Source: Antennarius striatus
Lineage: Eukaryota; Chordata; Actinopteri; Lophiiformes; Antennariidae
DNA length: 64,000 nucleotides
Assembly (NCBI RefSeq): GCF_040054535.1
Contig: NC_090796.1
Span: forward strand, 17,183,501-17,247,500
Direction of reading: 5' to 3'
Numbering within the stretch: position 1 is the first letter of the stretch; each line of letters begins with the position of its first letter. The position numbers and the translations under genes were made by a program. Below the pieces are notes generated by a model. That model saw only the letters and a program-made list of their open reading frames with translations, was not told the DNA's origin and made no database searches. This document shows, piece after piece, positions 1 to 31,591 of this stretch.

Positions 1-40
1 TGTTTGTTAGACTGATGTGTGGCGTGGCCCCTCCCTGCAG

Positions 41-562
41 CATGGCCGTCGACTTCCCTCTGGTGCTCCACGACTGTCGCTTCGAGGGACTGAGCTGGAG
101 GCAAGAGGACGAGGAGCTGAACCACGTCCTGTCGGTGCTAGGGCAGCATTGGACCCAGAGCGCCGTCCGGACCCACGTCCTCCAGGGAATGATGCAGGAA
201 CTGGAGGTCAAAGGTGACGGGACATTTAAATACAGGGACCAGAATAAAAACCAGAAGATTCCTGCCATGTTGAATGTGAATGTTTTATCCCCTCAGGTGG
301 CGTCCCCTCCGACCACTGCTGCCTCGTCGAGGGCACCAGGCAGAGGAACTACCGACCCCTGTTGGAGCGGCCGTGCTGCGAGAGCCTGGAGTCCAGGATC
401 AACCATTTTGTCAAAAGGGGGCGGCTGGAGTGGGAGGAAGGGGAGAACGGGGGGGGGACACTCCACAGAGGGAAACGGTCCAAACAGTCCCAAAGTTCCC
501 CCAGTCGTCCCGTTTCTGCAGAGACGCTGTCCAAAGAAAGTCTGGATGAAAAATTAGACTGA
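41..562 (+). CDS. 3' end of an unrecognised gene (last two exons)
   Basis: Two exons are visible. The first follows an acceptor (ctccctgcag) and runs 41-213, ending at a GT donor in phase 1. The second runs 297-562 after the acceptor cccctcag and ends in TGA. Joined, they read about 145 residues: MAVDFPLVLHDCRFEG near the start, then LSVLGQHWTQSAVRTHVLQ, a Cys-containing stretch (DHCCLVEG, LLERPCCESLESRINHFVK), and a basic, Ser-rich tail ending SLDEKLD. The Met at 42 may be internal, since an acceptor precedes it by one base. An AATAAA at 682-687 fits as the poly(A) signal. I do not recognise the family. No membrane segment or known catalytic motif is evident. The upstream part lies outside the window. 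Confidence 0.55.
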
Positions 563-681
563 TGTTTGCTCAGAGGACGAACTCCAAACATTTGTACCTT
601 CAGGAGACTAAAGAATGAATTTCTCTCATTTATAAATTGTTTATTTTCATTGTCTTTCAAGCAAAAATATTTTTGCTTTGA

Positions 682-687
682 AATAAA
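682..687 (+). terminator. Poly(A) signal of the first gene
   Basis: AATAAA lies 120 bp after the stop codon at 562, a normal distance for a short 3' UTR. Confidence 0.45.
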
Positions 688-1440
688 TAAGTTTTGGATA
701 AATTTGTTGAGTTTGGATGATTTAGGAGTAAATACATCTAATGAAGTACCGTAATTCAGTATACTTTTGAGGTATTTGTACTTAACAAGAGTATTTCCAT
801 TGTAAATAATAACAATACTTTGTTTATGGACTGTTAGGTGAATGAAGTTACAAAGAGCACCTGAAAGAAATTTAAAAATATAGCAAATCAGAGAAAGTAT
901 GTCAATGCATTATCGTACAACCACATATGATTTGTGTTTTATTACTTTTAGCACAATAAATATATTTTAATAACATTTGAATAGTTTTATGTAAAAATTA
1001 GAATATAGGCCGTCATAAATTGTATTACTGAATATTTTCCTAGGAATGAGAATTTTAATTTCCAAGGCGGAACTGAAGTTCTGTAGGTCGGTGTGTCGTC
1101 GGACATTTTGAGGTGTTGCTCGTTAAGTTCAGAAGCTCGGCTGTCAGTTCGATAAGAGGTCGGTCACAGACAGCGATGTGAAGCTACGTGTTTATTACAT
1201 TTTATTCCGACTGAATATTTAACGGGTTTGAGTCAGGATGGCTTCGTTTGAATGTCTGTTTACGGACACCATAGTGGTGCTAGCATCAGCCTGTTAGCAC
1301 CCCGGGTTGTTTACAGCAGCCCCCACCGCTAACCAAACGCTAGCCTGTTAGCATCCCGGTCCGGCTCCAGCTGTGGCCCCGCAGGGATTCCCACCGACCA
1401 GTCGGGTGATTTAAGGAGTGACCGCCGTCCACGAGGTAAA

Positions 1441-1670
1441 TAATAACACACACTGTAGTAACACACACTGTAATAACACACACACTGTTATAACACACAC
1501 TGTTATAACACACACTGTTATAACACACACTGTTATAACACACACTGTAATAACACACACTGTTATAACACACACTTTTATAACACACACTGTTATAACA
1601 CACACTTTTATAACACACACTGTTATAACACACACTGTTATAACACACACACTGTAATAACACACACTGA
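1441..1670. repeat. 15-bp minisatellite (TGTTATAACACACAC)n
   Basis: About fifteen near-identical copies of a 15-bp unit built from a CA-rich core and a TGTTATAACA palindrome. Variants replace TGTTA with TGTAA or TTTTA. It lies in the presumed first intron of dcakd. Several long open frames here are artefacts of the array, because 15 is a multiple of three. Confidence 0.9.
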
Positions 1671-2126
1671 GTGTTTCCGTCGGGGAAAGTGGTGAAATCT
1701 CAACAACAAGTTGTTGTGGTTTCCTGTTTGGTTTATTTTGTGGGTCAGTCGTGAATAATTTAACGTTTGATTTCCTGTCAGTTCAACAAATTCGATTCCT
1801 TAACGAATAAATAAGTCAAGTAGGTCACAACAAACTGTAGTTCCACTTTTCGACAGCAGGGGGCGCGTTTGAAACCCACTTCAGCCTCAGATCAGATTGA
1901 TCTAAGATTACACCTGTTTATAGACATTACTTGATAGACATTTATTATTATATATACTTTATTGAAACTGACTGCTTTATTTTAAGCAGTGAACTACCTG
2001 AACTTTAATTTCTTGCAGCTCGCTGACAGATTAGTCACCGTTTTTATCCTGTTTGATGTGGGATTAAATTCAGAATCCTCCTTGATCTCCTCCCTGATCT
2101 TCATCCTGACTGTCGTTTCCCCTCAG

Positions 2127-3254
2127 ATGTTCCTGGTGGGGCTGACTGGAGGCATCTCCTCGGGGAAAAGCACCGTGTCCTCCATGCTGCGGGAGCTCGG
2201 CTGTCCCATCATCGACGCTGATGTTGTCGCCAGGAAAGGTGAGCGAACAGATGAATCATGGCGCCTGACTGCAGGGCGTTCAAGAAGACAAAACGCTCAC
2301 AGACGGAGCAGAATGACAGGAAGCAGTTTGTAGACGTCGCTCAGGATGTTGATGAGTCCGGAACGGAAACTTTTATTAGTTCTGTTGGACAGTGGTGGAG
2401 CCGCGGACGCCCGCCTACTCCCGCATCGTGGCCCACTTCGGGTCGGACGTCCTGCTGGAGAACGGGGAGATCGACCGGAAGAAGCTGGGCCAGATCATCT
2501 TCGTCGACGAGGAGAAGAGGAGGCTGCTGAACGCCATCACCCACCCCGAGATCCAGAAGGCGATGCTCAAACAGATCCTGTTCTACTTCATCAGAGGTGA
2601 GAGCCGATTGGCCCGTTTGGGACGGTTCTGACAGCGCCGGCGATGACGGCGGACGTCTCACCCCCCCTCGTCTTCCTCCTCACCAGGGTACCGCTATGTG
2701 GTTCTGGACGTGCCCCTCCTGTTTGAAACCAGACGCCTCACCCAGTTCCTGAACCACACTGTGGTAGTTTACTGGTAAGCCCCGCCCCCTGGTTTCTGGT
2801 AATCAACCAGAGTGATTTGAATAAACTTTATTTACACCCGTTTTCAGACAGAAACATCACCAAGTGTGAATCCATTTTCTGAGGGACTGTTCCTTTCAGG
2901 GTTATGAGTCTTGCCAACCCCCCCCTCCGCCCTAATAACCTCCGTCTTGCCTCCCCTCCCCTCTCCAGTGACCCCGCCACTCAGCTGTCCCGCCTGATGC
3001 AGCGTGATGGCCTCACCCAGGAGGAGGCGGAGCAACGCCTGGCGGCGCAGATGCCACTCAACGAGAAGCGCGGCCTGGCAAATCACGTGATCGAGAACTC
3101 GGGCAGCCGCGAGGACACCCACCGGCAGGTCCTCCGGCTGCACACCAAGCTGGAGGACTCCATGGACTTCCTGCTGGTGCGGGTGGTGGCCGTCGTCGCC
3201 ACCGCCGGACTGGGCGGGATTCTGATGTACGCCACCAAGATCCTACTGTCCTAA
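2127..3254 (+). CDS. dcakd: Dephospho-CoA kinase domain-containing protein
   Basis: Exons are 2127-2238, 2393-2596, 2687-2774 and 2969-3254; every junction is GT/AG and the phases join to 229 codons plus TAA, close to the 231 residues of human DCAKD. Residues 1-16 read [16 protein letters not shown], the Walker A loop of the CoaE family, which phosphorylates the 3'-hydroxyl of dephospho-CoA. Family motifs [19 protein letters not shown] and HTVVVYC follow in order. The last 25 residues are hydrophobic ([17 protein letters not shown]), a likely C-terminal membrane anchor as in vertebrate DCAKD. Whether vertebrate DCAKD is an active kinase is less settled than for CoaE or COASY. The ATG lies directly after an acceptor (cctcag), so a non-coding upstream exon is expected. 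The P-loop carries Ser where human has Ala, a mild change. Confidence 0.95.
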
Positions 3255-3367
3255 TGGACGATTGGGCCTCGGTGGGGGTCACATGACCGGTGTGCTGTGA
3301 ATGCTAACCTGCACTGACCAATGCGTGAAGGGTGAGGGCGTGGCTTCACAAACTGTCCTCTAACATC

Positions 3368-3373
3368 ATTAAA
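3368..3373 (+). terminator. dcakd poly(A) signal (ATTAAA)
   Basis: ATTAAA lies 114 bp after the dcakd stop codon. It is the commonest variant of AATAAA. A longer 3' UTR cannot be excluded. Confidence 0.4.
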
Positions 3374-5984
3374 ACTGTACAAACGAAGAGATTTTATTTT
3401 GTTACCCTTCCTCAATCGATCCAGATTTGTCAGTTTGGTTGATTTTTGTAGAATTTAAATGCGAACACTAGAATGTAGCGATGGCGTGAAGGAGTTAAGC
3501 CCCGCCCCCCTCAGACGTGACGTTTTGCACCTCGACGCGATGCTGAGAAGAAGCCGTCGGCACCTTTCCGCTGAGTGTGTTGAACGATGTTTAGACGTGA
3601 CGATCGGTTTTTAACCACACCTCATATTTATCACTATTTTTTTAATCTGAATGCTAATCTCTTGTGTTTTGTTCTTTTCGCTGCACTCTCACCTGTAACC
3701 TCAACGTTTGTAACACCAGCTGCTCCAATGAAGGATAAAGATTGACGATTTAACGTAACGCACGGCGTCGTGTTTCATTCCTCAGATCAGTTTCTGATTG
3801 GTCCTCCCTCTGACCCGGGGTTTCAGCAGTGCTTTTATTGTGAAAGAGTTGTGCAAACTCTCCTGGCTGCAGGTATTATTTATTATTACGCTCCCATTCA
3901 TGGGCTCAAGTCACACGATTTCAAAATTTCATCGATTTCAAACTGGTTTGAAATTTTTTCAGCAATTATTAATCATAATAGTATTGATAATAATTGTTCC
4001 AGTTTGCTTTTAGTGGTGCTATTTATATCATCATTATATCATTATTTATCATTAATATTTATTTGATTTATTAGTTTTTAATTATATCTGTCATGGCTAT
4101 ATTATGTACCATATTTATATAAATGATCAGTATAATTGAGCAGCATTATTTTATATATTTACAATTATCAGTAATTCTATATTTTTCACATTTTAATATT
4201 AATATTTTAAAATAGATGATCACATTTTTAGATTCTATATACTGTTTTTGATTATATATATCACTCCTTTTATTATTTGTTGCTTCAAAGTTACTTTAGT
4301 ATTTATCGTTATTAATATTTAATAATTATATGACAGGTTTTGGGTGTTTGTGCTGAGAAAAATGAACTTTTTGATCAGAATCAGGTCATTTGGTGTTTGG
4401 ATTCACCTTCAGCGTCCAATCAGAGCGCTGGAGCCGGATAAAGGATGCGTCCCGTGGGCGGCGAGCTGACATCATCCCTGCACCAAGGTCCCACGAGCCC
4501 CCGCCTGACGCCTCATTGGTCAGCTCCTTGTTTTTGTCAAGCCGCCACAGAATTAATGCAAAGTGACTGGGGCTTGGGGGGTGGTTTGGATGTGGTGGGG
4601 GGGGCAGCGGAGCAATGCTGCACAGCTACACATTTGGTTGCAAACATATCACACAACAACCCAACATCGCACTGTAACCCGCCCCCCCCTTGACCCCGCC
4701 TTCCTGCCCGCCCCGCCCTTCATCCTCTTCCTCAGACTTTATTAAAGCGTGGGGTGTGAAGGCCCAAAGCAGAGCGGACACGAGGGTGTCGGGCTCAGAG
4801 GTGAGCATCTGAGAGCAGCTCCACCCCCCCCACCCCCCCCACAATGAAGACGTCTGGAGTCTCTTCATCGGGTTCAGACCCCGCCTCCAGCGCCGCTGAC
4901 AGAAGACATGTTGAAACTTCCTGTCTGAGCGGCTCTTCATCACTCCTCCTCCCGCCGCCATCAGCGGAGGTAAACACAGAAACGGCTGGGAGGCTGGTGT
5001 CCCACCAGGGGGGGGGGGCAGGGGTCAGGGGTCATTTAAAGGAACAATCCCACAGTAAACATGGCGGCAGCAGAGGAGCTCAGCCTATCAGAAGTTGCTG
5101 ATTCCCCCACTTGTGACCAACCAGGTGATATTTCCTGCTTCGTGCAAACACAACTTCTCACCTGGGATGTGGCTCAGGCTGATGACATCATCACGATGAC
5201 ATCACTGGTCGTGATTTGGTCAAGCTGAAGAAAGCTAAACGTGAAGCAGATTCTGGACCTGAATCCGTCTCTGTGTAAGACGGATCTCAGAGGTCACATG
5301 GCTTCTTGCTCTCGCCTGACGTTAACCCCTCCCTCTCCAGGTGTCTCTTCGGTATTGAGCACCGATTGGCCGATGAGGATCAGCCTCTCGACACCAGCAG
5401 GAGGAGCGAACTGAGCAGCTGGAACCGCAGCGATCTTGAACCCTGGCATCTGGTGTCACGGTGGGAATGAGGGGTTGGGGTTGGGGGGGGGCACTGGCAG
5501 CGCCTCAGAAGCCCCCTGTCAGGCCGCATCCTCAAGACGGCGCTGAGGTGAAGGGACAGGCGGCACGCCAGCGGAGCGGCCCCGGCCCCGTGACTCAACC
5601 TGTCCCTGCCAGTTAGCCCCTGCCCCGTCAGGGCCACGAGGGAACAAGGTCGGCTCTGAGTCACCGGCGTGCTGGACGGGCCCCCGACCAGCGTGGGGAG
5701 GGGAGGGCGTTAGTGTGTTCTCCCAAGGACTGTGTGTCTTGTTTCTCCACATGCATGATGACCCCCAGCTTGGGGGGGGTCATCGTTCTGCCACAGAACC
5801 CATGAGGAATCTGCTGGATCGATGATGTCATCGTCCTCCTGACAGGACCGCCCCTTCCTCCTTGTTGCTCCACCTCCGGGCCATCGCCAGAGGTTGTAAC
5901 GCCGCCAAATTGGAAAGGGTGGAGTCGTCGTGGGACGGGGAGACAGGATGTGTCACCGTGTCACGTTTGGTGACGGACATTTGT

Positions 5985-6372
5985 GTTAGCAGCAGCTAGC
6001 AGCAGCTACTAGCAGCATGCAACAGCTAGCAGCAGCGGGTAGCAGCTACTAGCAGCATGCAACAGCTAGTAGCAGCATGTAGCAGCTAGTAGCAGCATGT
6101 AGCAGCTAGCAGCAGCTATTAGAAGCATGCAGCAGCTAGCAGTAGCTAGTAGCAGCTAGTAGAAGCATGCAGCAGCTAGCAGTAGCTAGAAGCAGCTATT
6201 AGAAGCATGCAGCAGCTAGCAGTAGCTAGTAGCAGCTAGTAGAAGCATGCAGCAGCTAGCAGTAGCTAGTAGCAGCTAGTAGAAGCATGCAGCAGCTAGC
6301 AGTAGCTAGTAGCGGCTAGTAGAAGCATGCATCAGCTAGCAACAGCTAGGAGCAGCTAGGAGCAGCTAGCAG
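5985..6372. repeat. Minisatellite built of AGCAGCTAG / AGCATGC units
   Basis: Roughly 390 bp of interleaved AGCAGCTAG, AGTAGCTAG and AGAAGCATGC blocks, with a higher-order unit of about 42-54 bp repeated at least four times between 6120 and 6330. It is rich in CAGCTG-like and GCATGC palindromes. No gene is associated with it. Confidence 0.85.
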
Positions 6373-8233
6373 CTAATCCAAAAAAGAACACGATGTTAGC
6401 GCGGCTGTAGTCGTCATCAAACCTGTTGAACTCGTAATGGCAGGAAGGTGTCAGTAGGTGGGGGTGATTAATGAACACACAGGGTAATTAAGCCTCTATC
6501 TGCCCCCTCCCAGTGAGTTAAGTGCAGATGCTGTAAATAACAGCCCCTTCGGCTCCTGAACGTCACGTCAGACCTTCAGAGCTCGTCTGTCTCTGAGCCG
6601 TGAATCCTGCCGTCTCGTTTCGGACCGGAGGGCCGTGACACGGACACGCCGACCCCGGACACGCCGACACGCGGACACACGCGTGTGCGCTCTGCAGCCG
6701 CCTGATAAGACTCACGTCTCACCGTTTGGCCCCTGCAAATGTCAACGCGCAGCATCGTCATCCCGCTGACAGCAGCCGAGTGGGGGGGGGAGGGATCTTG
6801 ACTCCCTTCAGCTGGAGATTACCTGCTCCAGAGGCTAATCTGTCCCAATCTCTGCCCCCCACCCCACTGGAGGTAGAATTAAAACACCCCCCCAACCGAC
6901 GCCGACAGACGACAAGCAGCTTAGATCGCCCACTTCCTGTCAGACCTGGACCCCCAGCATCCAGATGCTGCTTCATCAGGTCAGCCTCCAGCCGGGGGGG
7001 GTCGTTCATCTGAAGTCACCATTAACAACAGGCAGCCCCCACCGATGGTCTTGGCTCTGACCCCCCGTGGATGGCGGTGGACGGACCGGGGGGGCGGGTA
7101 AGCAGCGGTTCCTGTGACGAGGTAATAAGAGTGATTATCTGCACACGTGATGCTGGAATCAAGCGCTCCCTACACGACAGGAGAGAACCAACGCAGTCAG
7201 GCGGGGGCTTTAAGACACCGCCGGACTAGTTCCATCCGCCCCCCCGGCGGTGTTCGTCTTTGACATTGGGACACGAAGCCTCTAATTTGTTGATGTGCTC
7301 ACACGCCCCCACAAGAAGGAAGCAGCGTTGATGCTCAACCCCACCCCCCACCCCCCCACTGACTCGGCTGACCTCTGCTGGAGGGGGGGGGGTGACCTCA
7401 TGGCCTTAATTGTGTCTGCAGGAGCTCTCCATACTGGGGGTCTCCTGGAGGAGAAACGAAGCGTTTCGTGTAAATCAATACCTCAACTTTCATTCTTGAC
7501 CGCTCAACTTTTAAACTCCACGGAGACGCTTCTGGACCCCCAGTGCCCCCCCCCTGTCCCCCCCCAGGGGCCCATCATGTCTAAAGGATCACAGCGAGCA
7601 CTTAAGAAAGCAAACGCCACATATTTCTTTTTACAGTTTAGCGCTGTAGGCTATGTTGGCGTCTCTGGCGCTGGTGTCGCTGTCAGAGCTGAAGCTTCAT
7701 CCTGATGCGTTCAAACACTCGTCATACCCCCCCCCCTCCCCATGCCCCCTCCCTCCATGACTCCCTCCGATTGGGAGACACAGTCATCCCATCACGCTAA
7801 ATTTTTTAGCATCGAATTAAAAAAATCACCAAACGTAAAAGGAACAGATCAGGAGTTGTTTGAAGGTCCCTCGTCTGAATGTTGTATCAGTTAAAGGAGC
7901 AGTTCACCCAAAAGTCACTCGTGCTCTTCATCAGCAGCTCGAGGAGAGGAAGACCGACGCACAAGTAAGAAGTCGTCACCCCACCCTGATCTGAAAAGAC
8001 GATATTCACACCTCGAAGCTAACGCTGTTAGCGCGTTAGCCTCCCTCTGTGTGGATGCTTCACCTGGAGGTCACATTGAACTCAGTGGAGGAAGAGAGTC
8101 TCGTGTGTTAGCTTAGCTTAGCGTTAGGGTCAGATCATGTGACCTTATGTGTTCAAGTCTTTTGGCTCCTTTAATATGACAAACCAAGGAGGAGGAGGAG
8201 GAGGAGGAAGAAGAAGAAGAACAAGAAGAACCC

Positions 8234-8235
<2 letters not shown>

Positions 8236-8276
<41 letters not shown>
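8236..8276. repeat. (CA)n microsatellite
   Basis: About 20 uninterrupted CA units, preceded by a GGA/GAA purine tract at 8188-8230. Confidence 0.95.
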
Positions 8277-8278
<2 letters not shown>

Positions 8279-8356
8279 GTCGGCTCCAGCAACCCCCGTG
8301 ACCCACAGAAGTGTAAAAATGAATGAAAACTACAGCATCCGTCATCAGCAGAATCT

Positions 8357-8362
8357 TTTAAT
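8357..8362 (-). terminator. Candidate poly(A) signal of c1ql1
   Basis: TTTAAT on the + strand reads ATTAAA on the minus strand, about 580 bp past the c1ql1 stop. It would put the 13-bp tandem repeat at 8519-8630 inside the 3' UTR. Confidence 0.3.
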
Positions 8363-8518
8363 AGACACACAATGTGGTGTATGTTTGTTACGTCACCTGA
8401 CATCAAGAATCAAATGTACACTTTATACACAACAGGAACACTGGGTTGCTATGACAACACAACGAAACATCACCTCACTCCGGCGTCCAGCGTTTCATCA
8501 CTGAGCATCTCTTGGGAA

Positions 8519-8630
8519 TCAGAACGTAGCATCAGAACGTAGCATCAGAACGTAGCATCAGAACGTAGCATCAGAACGTAGCATCAGAACGTAGCATCAG
8601 AACGTAGCATCAGAACGTAGCATCAGAACG
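8519..8630. repeat. 13-bp tandem repeat (CATCAGAACGTAG)n
   Basis: Eight to nine perfect head-to-tail copies of CATCAGAACGTAG, ending where the sequence changes to cgcggtaacg. The perfection suggests recent expansion. It probably lies in the c1ql1 3' UTR. Confidence 0.9.
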
Positions 8631-8940
8631 CGGTAACGCACAGACAGGAGGAAACATCTAAACAACACGTCAACACACGGCGGTCGCATCAGCTGCTGGA
8701 TTTCCAGACGTGAATTTGAAGTGACAAAAATGACGGCGCCGTCAGAAGCGTGGCTGCGCCGCGGCGCGACACATGCCAGTGACCGTCACGGTGAGGCCGA
8801 GCCGTCCGTCAGAATCCCCACGCGCCCTGAACACAACGCAACCGATGGATGAGGAGTCGCCGATACCCACCGATCAGATCAGTGGCTATGGGCGACGTTG
8901 AAGCAGTCTGGCCGTGACCTTTCACCCCTGCGTGCAGCCC

Positions 8941-11905
<2,965 letters not shown>

Positions 11906-12689
11906 CTACACAACGCAGATGAGAGGAGATGTGGAGGAGGAGACGGGAGCGCCAGGAGAGCTGGACGGACTGATGGAACAGGAGTCAGAAGAGGAGCAAA
12001 GGAGACGGAGTGATCAAGAGGAGAGAGAGGAAGAAGAGGAGGAGGAGGGAGAGAATAAGACAGCTGGGGGAGAGAGAGAGAGGCGAGGGGAGGAGAGGGA
12101 GGACTCGCCATCCATCTGAGTCAGGGCTGAGGAGGGCACTTTCCTCCTGGCACAGGATGACATGAAGAAGGGGTGTGATGAGGAAGACGCGCCGCAACGA
12201 GGTCATCATGAAGAAAGATGAAGATCTGAGGCGGATTTGGAGAAAAATTCTCTTCCTGCGTCGGTTTTATTCTGAATATTACGTTTAGAGTAGAAGAGGA
12301 ATCCGTCTGGAGCGTGGAACGGTCAGCAGCCAGATCTCATCAGGAGGAGCGAGAGCCAACGGAACTCAGTGCGACGGGAAATGAGAGCTGGGGGGTTTCT
12401 GGAGGGGGGGGGGGTCAGCGGTCCGAGGAGGTAAACGGGTTCCAGGAGGAGGAGGAACCGGAATCTAATAACAGAGAAAGTTTCAGCAAACTGAATAAAG
12501 TGGAGGACGAGGGTCACGTGACCACAGGCTTCCAATCACAGATAATCAATGATGTTCATCAAACCGGAGGGAAAATGTCCCCTTGACATGAGGTCAATAA
12601 ACAATAACAACAACAAACAACAATATCAAAGGAAAATATTAGTGTAGCTGTTGTTTGTTTACCTGTTTGTTTATTTGTTTTTTAGCTGA

Positions 12690-12772
12690 ATTGTGAATTT
12701 CCAATTTTGGGATAAATAAAGTCAATCAATCAGTCAATCGATCAATCAGTCAATCAATCAATCAGGATAATT
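12690..12772 (+). mobile_element. Retroelement 3' tail with (CAAT)n-type repeat
   Basis: tttgggataaataaagt followed by CAATCAATCAGT repeats resembles the conserved 3' end shared by many fish LINEs and SINEs (ttggggatcaataaagt plus a short tandem). Only the tail is recognisable. Similar tails occur on the minus strand at 32510-32580 and 45640-45690. Confidence 0.55.
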
Positions 12773-12833
12773 ATTATTCTGTAATTTTTCAAAAACTATA
12801 GAACTGATTTCAACAGCACTTTGTGTAGAGGTG

Positions 12834-12941
<108 letters not shown>

Positions 12942-14796
12942 CTCCACTCAGCAGGGACGCCCCGGCAAACAAACCGAACCCACACAGAAGCAGAGACGCG
13001 TCCGAACAGCTGGAGTCAGGATGCTGCTGACTGCAGAGAGTCTGATGCTGACAATAGGACTGAGTCAGAACCCTGGAGCTGAGCTCCTGCTGAGACTCAG
13101 GAGATGACGACAAACCAGAGAGGAAAGAAAACGTCTCTGGTGTGTCTGGAGCTAAAAGCACACAACAATGTGTGTCCAAGCTGTGATGAACACCACGGAT
13201 TTAAAATCAACTGTAACAGAGAGGCTCGGGCGCCCCCGTGTGGCCTGTTAACGCATTACTTCATATACTTCATCACATGCTGGACAGAGAGATGATTACT
13301 TCATTTATCCTGAAGGAATCTAAAGATGCAGTAAGTCATGAACACTTGAACGTCCTTCAGGATCTTTGCAGGAGCATCTTTCTCCTTTTTTCTGCTCTAG
13401 TGAGCAGCTCGTATTCTATTTTTCCTCTGAAACATCCTGATCCGCATCTTCCTGAACCTCTTCTGGTATCTCCCTCTCGATAATGCTCTCACAATCACCT
13501 GAATACTCCTACCTGACATGTTTGCAGAGTTCTAATTCGTTGCATTCATGTAAAAGAATAACTAAAGACACCCCCCCCCACTGGGAAGACTGAAAGCGGA
13601 ACAAAGTGGAAATAAGAACGTGTTTCAAAATGAGTTCACCTACACATAAAATTGTACTCGTTTAGAATTAAAGAAAACAAACAAACTACCTATTATATTT
13701 CTGTACTGTATTTTCCACCAGATGCACCGACTCCTTTCGTCCACAAGGGGGCGCCCGGCGCTCATGCTTGCAGTAAGTTTTGAAAACTGTCGAGAAGTTG
13801 AGTGAAGAAGGTTGTTTGTTCGTCTGTGTCGGGACTGGGGTCGTTCTTCCTGCAGCTTGGTGGGGGGGGGGGGGGGGGTGTAGGGTGTAGACCACCCGCC
13901 TTGAACGGCTCTGACCTCATTCCATCACGGACACAGGAATGGCTTTGACGTCTATATCCAGGGTGGACTGTCGGATAGTGTTTATTTATCTTTCTGGAAA
14001 AGAAGCAATAAATATATAGTTTGAAGTCTTAATTTAAAAAAGAATTAAATTAAAAGTCTGAATCATAATATTTGATTTTTAAATGGAATTTATTATAATA
14101 GCCCTTTTTAAATGAAAGCAAAGCATGTTCTCGCCCCCCCCCCCCCCCCGTCTGTTTACGCAAGGGTTCAAACAGCAACTTCCTTGATTCTGTCTTTTTG
14201 GCCCCTTCCTTTTTAGGAAGCGGGCCACTGCCTTCAGCCCCTCTTGGGATTCTGTGTGCATTCTTTGCCTGGATTGTTTGGCAGATGCATGCAAATGCTC
14301 AAATATTGTTATTTCAGGTTGCAGAGAAGGAGACTTTAGGTCCAGTCTATTTCTGATTGGTGGCATTCCGTTTTCCCACTGAAACGTATTTTCTAATCCC
14401 ATTGGATCGTCATGAGAGTAAACACTCACACAGACAGGAACAGGTTATTATGTGTAGAGGAAGTGATAAAAAAAGCTCTGGAAGAACATGTAATTTTCTT
14501 TTATGGCTATATTTTGTGGATCAGCTTGAAGTTTGTTGGGATAATCATGTTCTCTCCTGGGATCAGAGGGTTCTGCGTTCTTATCCCTGTAGGTCACCAC
14601 TGTAACTTGGGTTCTAGAGGTGCTAAAGCCTGCTGGGTCAGTCATTTGACATGGGCCGGATTCCACTCCGCACCAACAGTAGACACATATTTCCCTTTTT
14701 AGGGCATGAGGATTTATTACGTAATTTAGGGAGCAGGAACTCCAGTTTGTGTTGAATCAGGAGGAGCAGGCCGAGAGGAAGCGACGCTCCCATCGT

Positions 14797-14868
14797 CCAA
14801 TCAGAGGCTGGGAAATCCACTATCCTGTCCTCTGATTGGTCAGAAGGCGGGACATGCTGGTGACGTCA
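14797..14868 (+). promoter_or_regulatory. Probable vcl promoter elements (two CCAAT boxes, CRE)
   Basis: CCAATCA at 14797-14803, an inverted CCAAT (ATTGG) at 14835-14839 and a perfect CRE palindrome TGACGTCA at 14861-14868 lie 175-250 bp before the vcl start codon. No TATA box is obvious. These are motif matches only; the transcription start is inferred to lie between about 14870 and 15000. Confidence 0.5.
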
Positions 14869-14916
14869 GAGGCGGCTCTGGCTTCGCCGTGCGGGAGGGA
14901 GTTTTCTCTCCGTTGA

Positions 14917-31100
<16,184 letters not shown>

Positions 31101-31541
31101 TGTTTTTGTCTTTTCTTCCGAGAACTTTCACTTCCTGTTGTTGGTGTTCCATGAAAAATGTGATGCAATGCTGGAGTTTAGGAAGTTATTTTAACACTTG
31201 ATTGTTTATTTTACAATTGACCTTGAACGCATCACAACTTTATTCACATTGGGGCCCCCATGCAGTCAACCGGGGCCCTCATAGAGGACCATGTGCAACA
31301 TTCTCTCCAGGGGAAGCAGGTGCAAGTGAACGCACCACGGTAACCCGTTATAATGCGTTATAATGCATTAAAGTGCATGACCGCTCCGGGGTCACGTAAT
31401 TTCATTTCCCTCTTTCGTGATACCGATTCCCTCAGCATCGGCGTGGGGAAGGAAGCGGTAACCATTTGCTCCTCGTCCCCGGCTGACAGCTGTCCAGGCT
31501 CCGGATCGACGGCATAAGCAGAACCGACACCGACTCAGAAA

Positions 31542-31591
31542 ATGACCGACAGAGAGCCGGACGCGTCGGCTCGGAGGACAGTCCTGTTGAG
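31542..31591 (+). CDS. Candidate alternative first coding exon of adk
   Basis: ATG with A at -3 (gaaaATGa) opens MTDREPDASARRTVLL and ends at a good donor (TTGAG|GTGAGA) in phase 2, exactly the phase of the adk exon at 34094-34107. Spliced to adk exon 2 it would read ...[14 protein letters not shown]. Mammalian ADK has long and short forms that differ only in the first exon, the long one having the longer N-terminus. The basic NLS of the mammalian long form is not evident. It could also be a first exon of an unrelated transcript. Confidence 0.4.

Larger units (their letters stand above)
563..2126. other. Intergenic region and dcakd 5' non-coding sequence
   Basis: AT-rich 3' flank of the first gene up to about 1060, then a more GC-rich stretch (1080-1436) that looks like the dcakd promoter and a non-coding first exon. 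A possible donor, cacgag|gtaaat, lies at about 1436. This fits the dcakd start codon lying directly behind a splice acceptor at 2126. A 15-bp minisatellite follows at 1441-1670. No coding exon is supported here. Confidence 0.45.
3390..8350. other. Intergenic region between dcakd and c1ql1
   Basis: No coding exon is supported. 3850-4350 is strongly AT-rich. 4400-4780 holds a CCAAT-type element (cattggtca) and an octamer-like ATGCAAAG and could be regulatory. 5985-6372 is a CAGCTAG-type minisatellite. The rest has many poly-G/poly-C runs and purine-rich simple sequence (8188-8230). Because the two flanking genes converge, both 3' ends fall in this interval. Confidence 0.5.
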
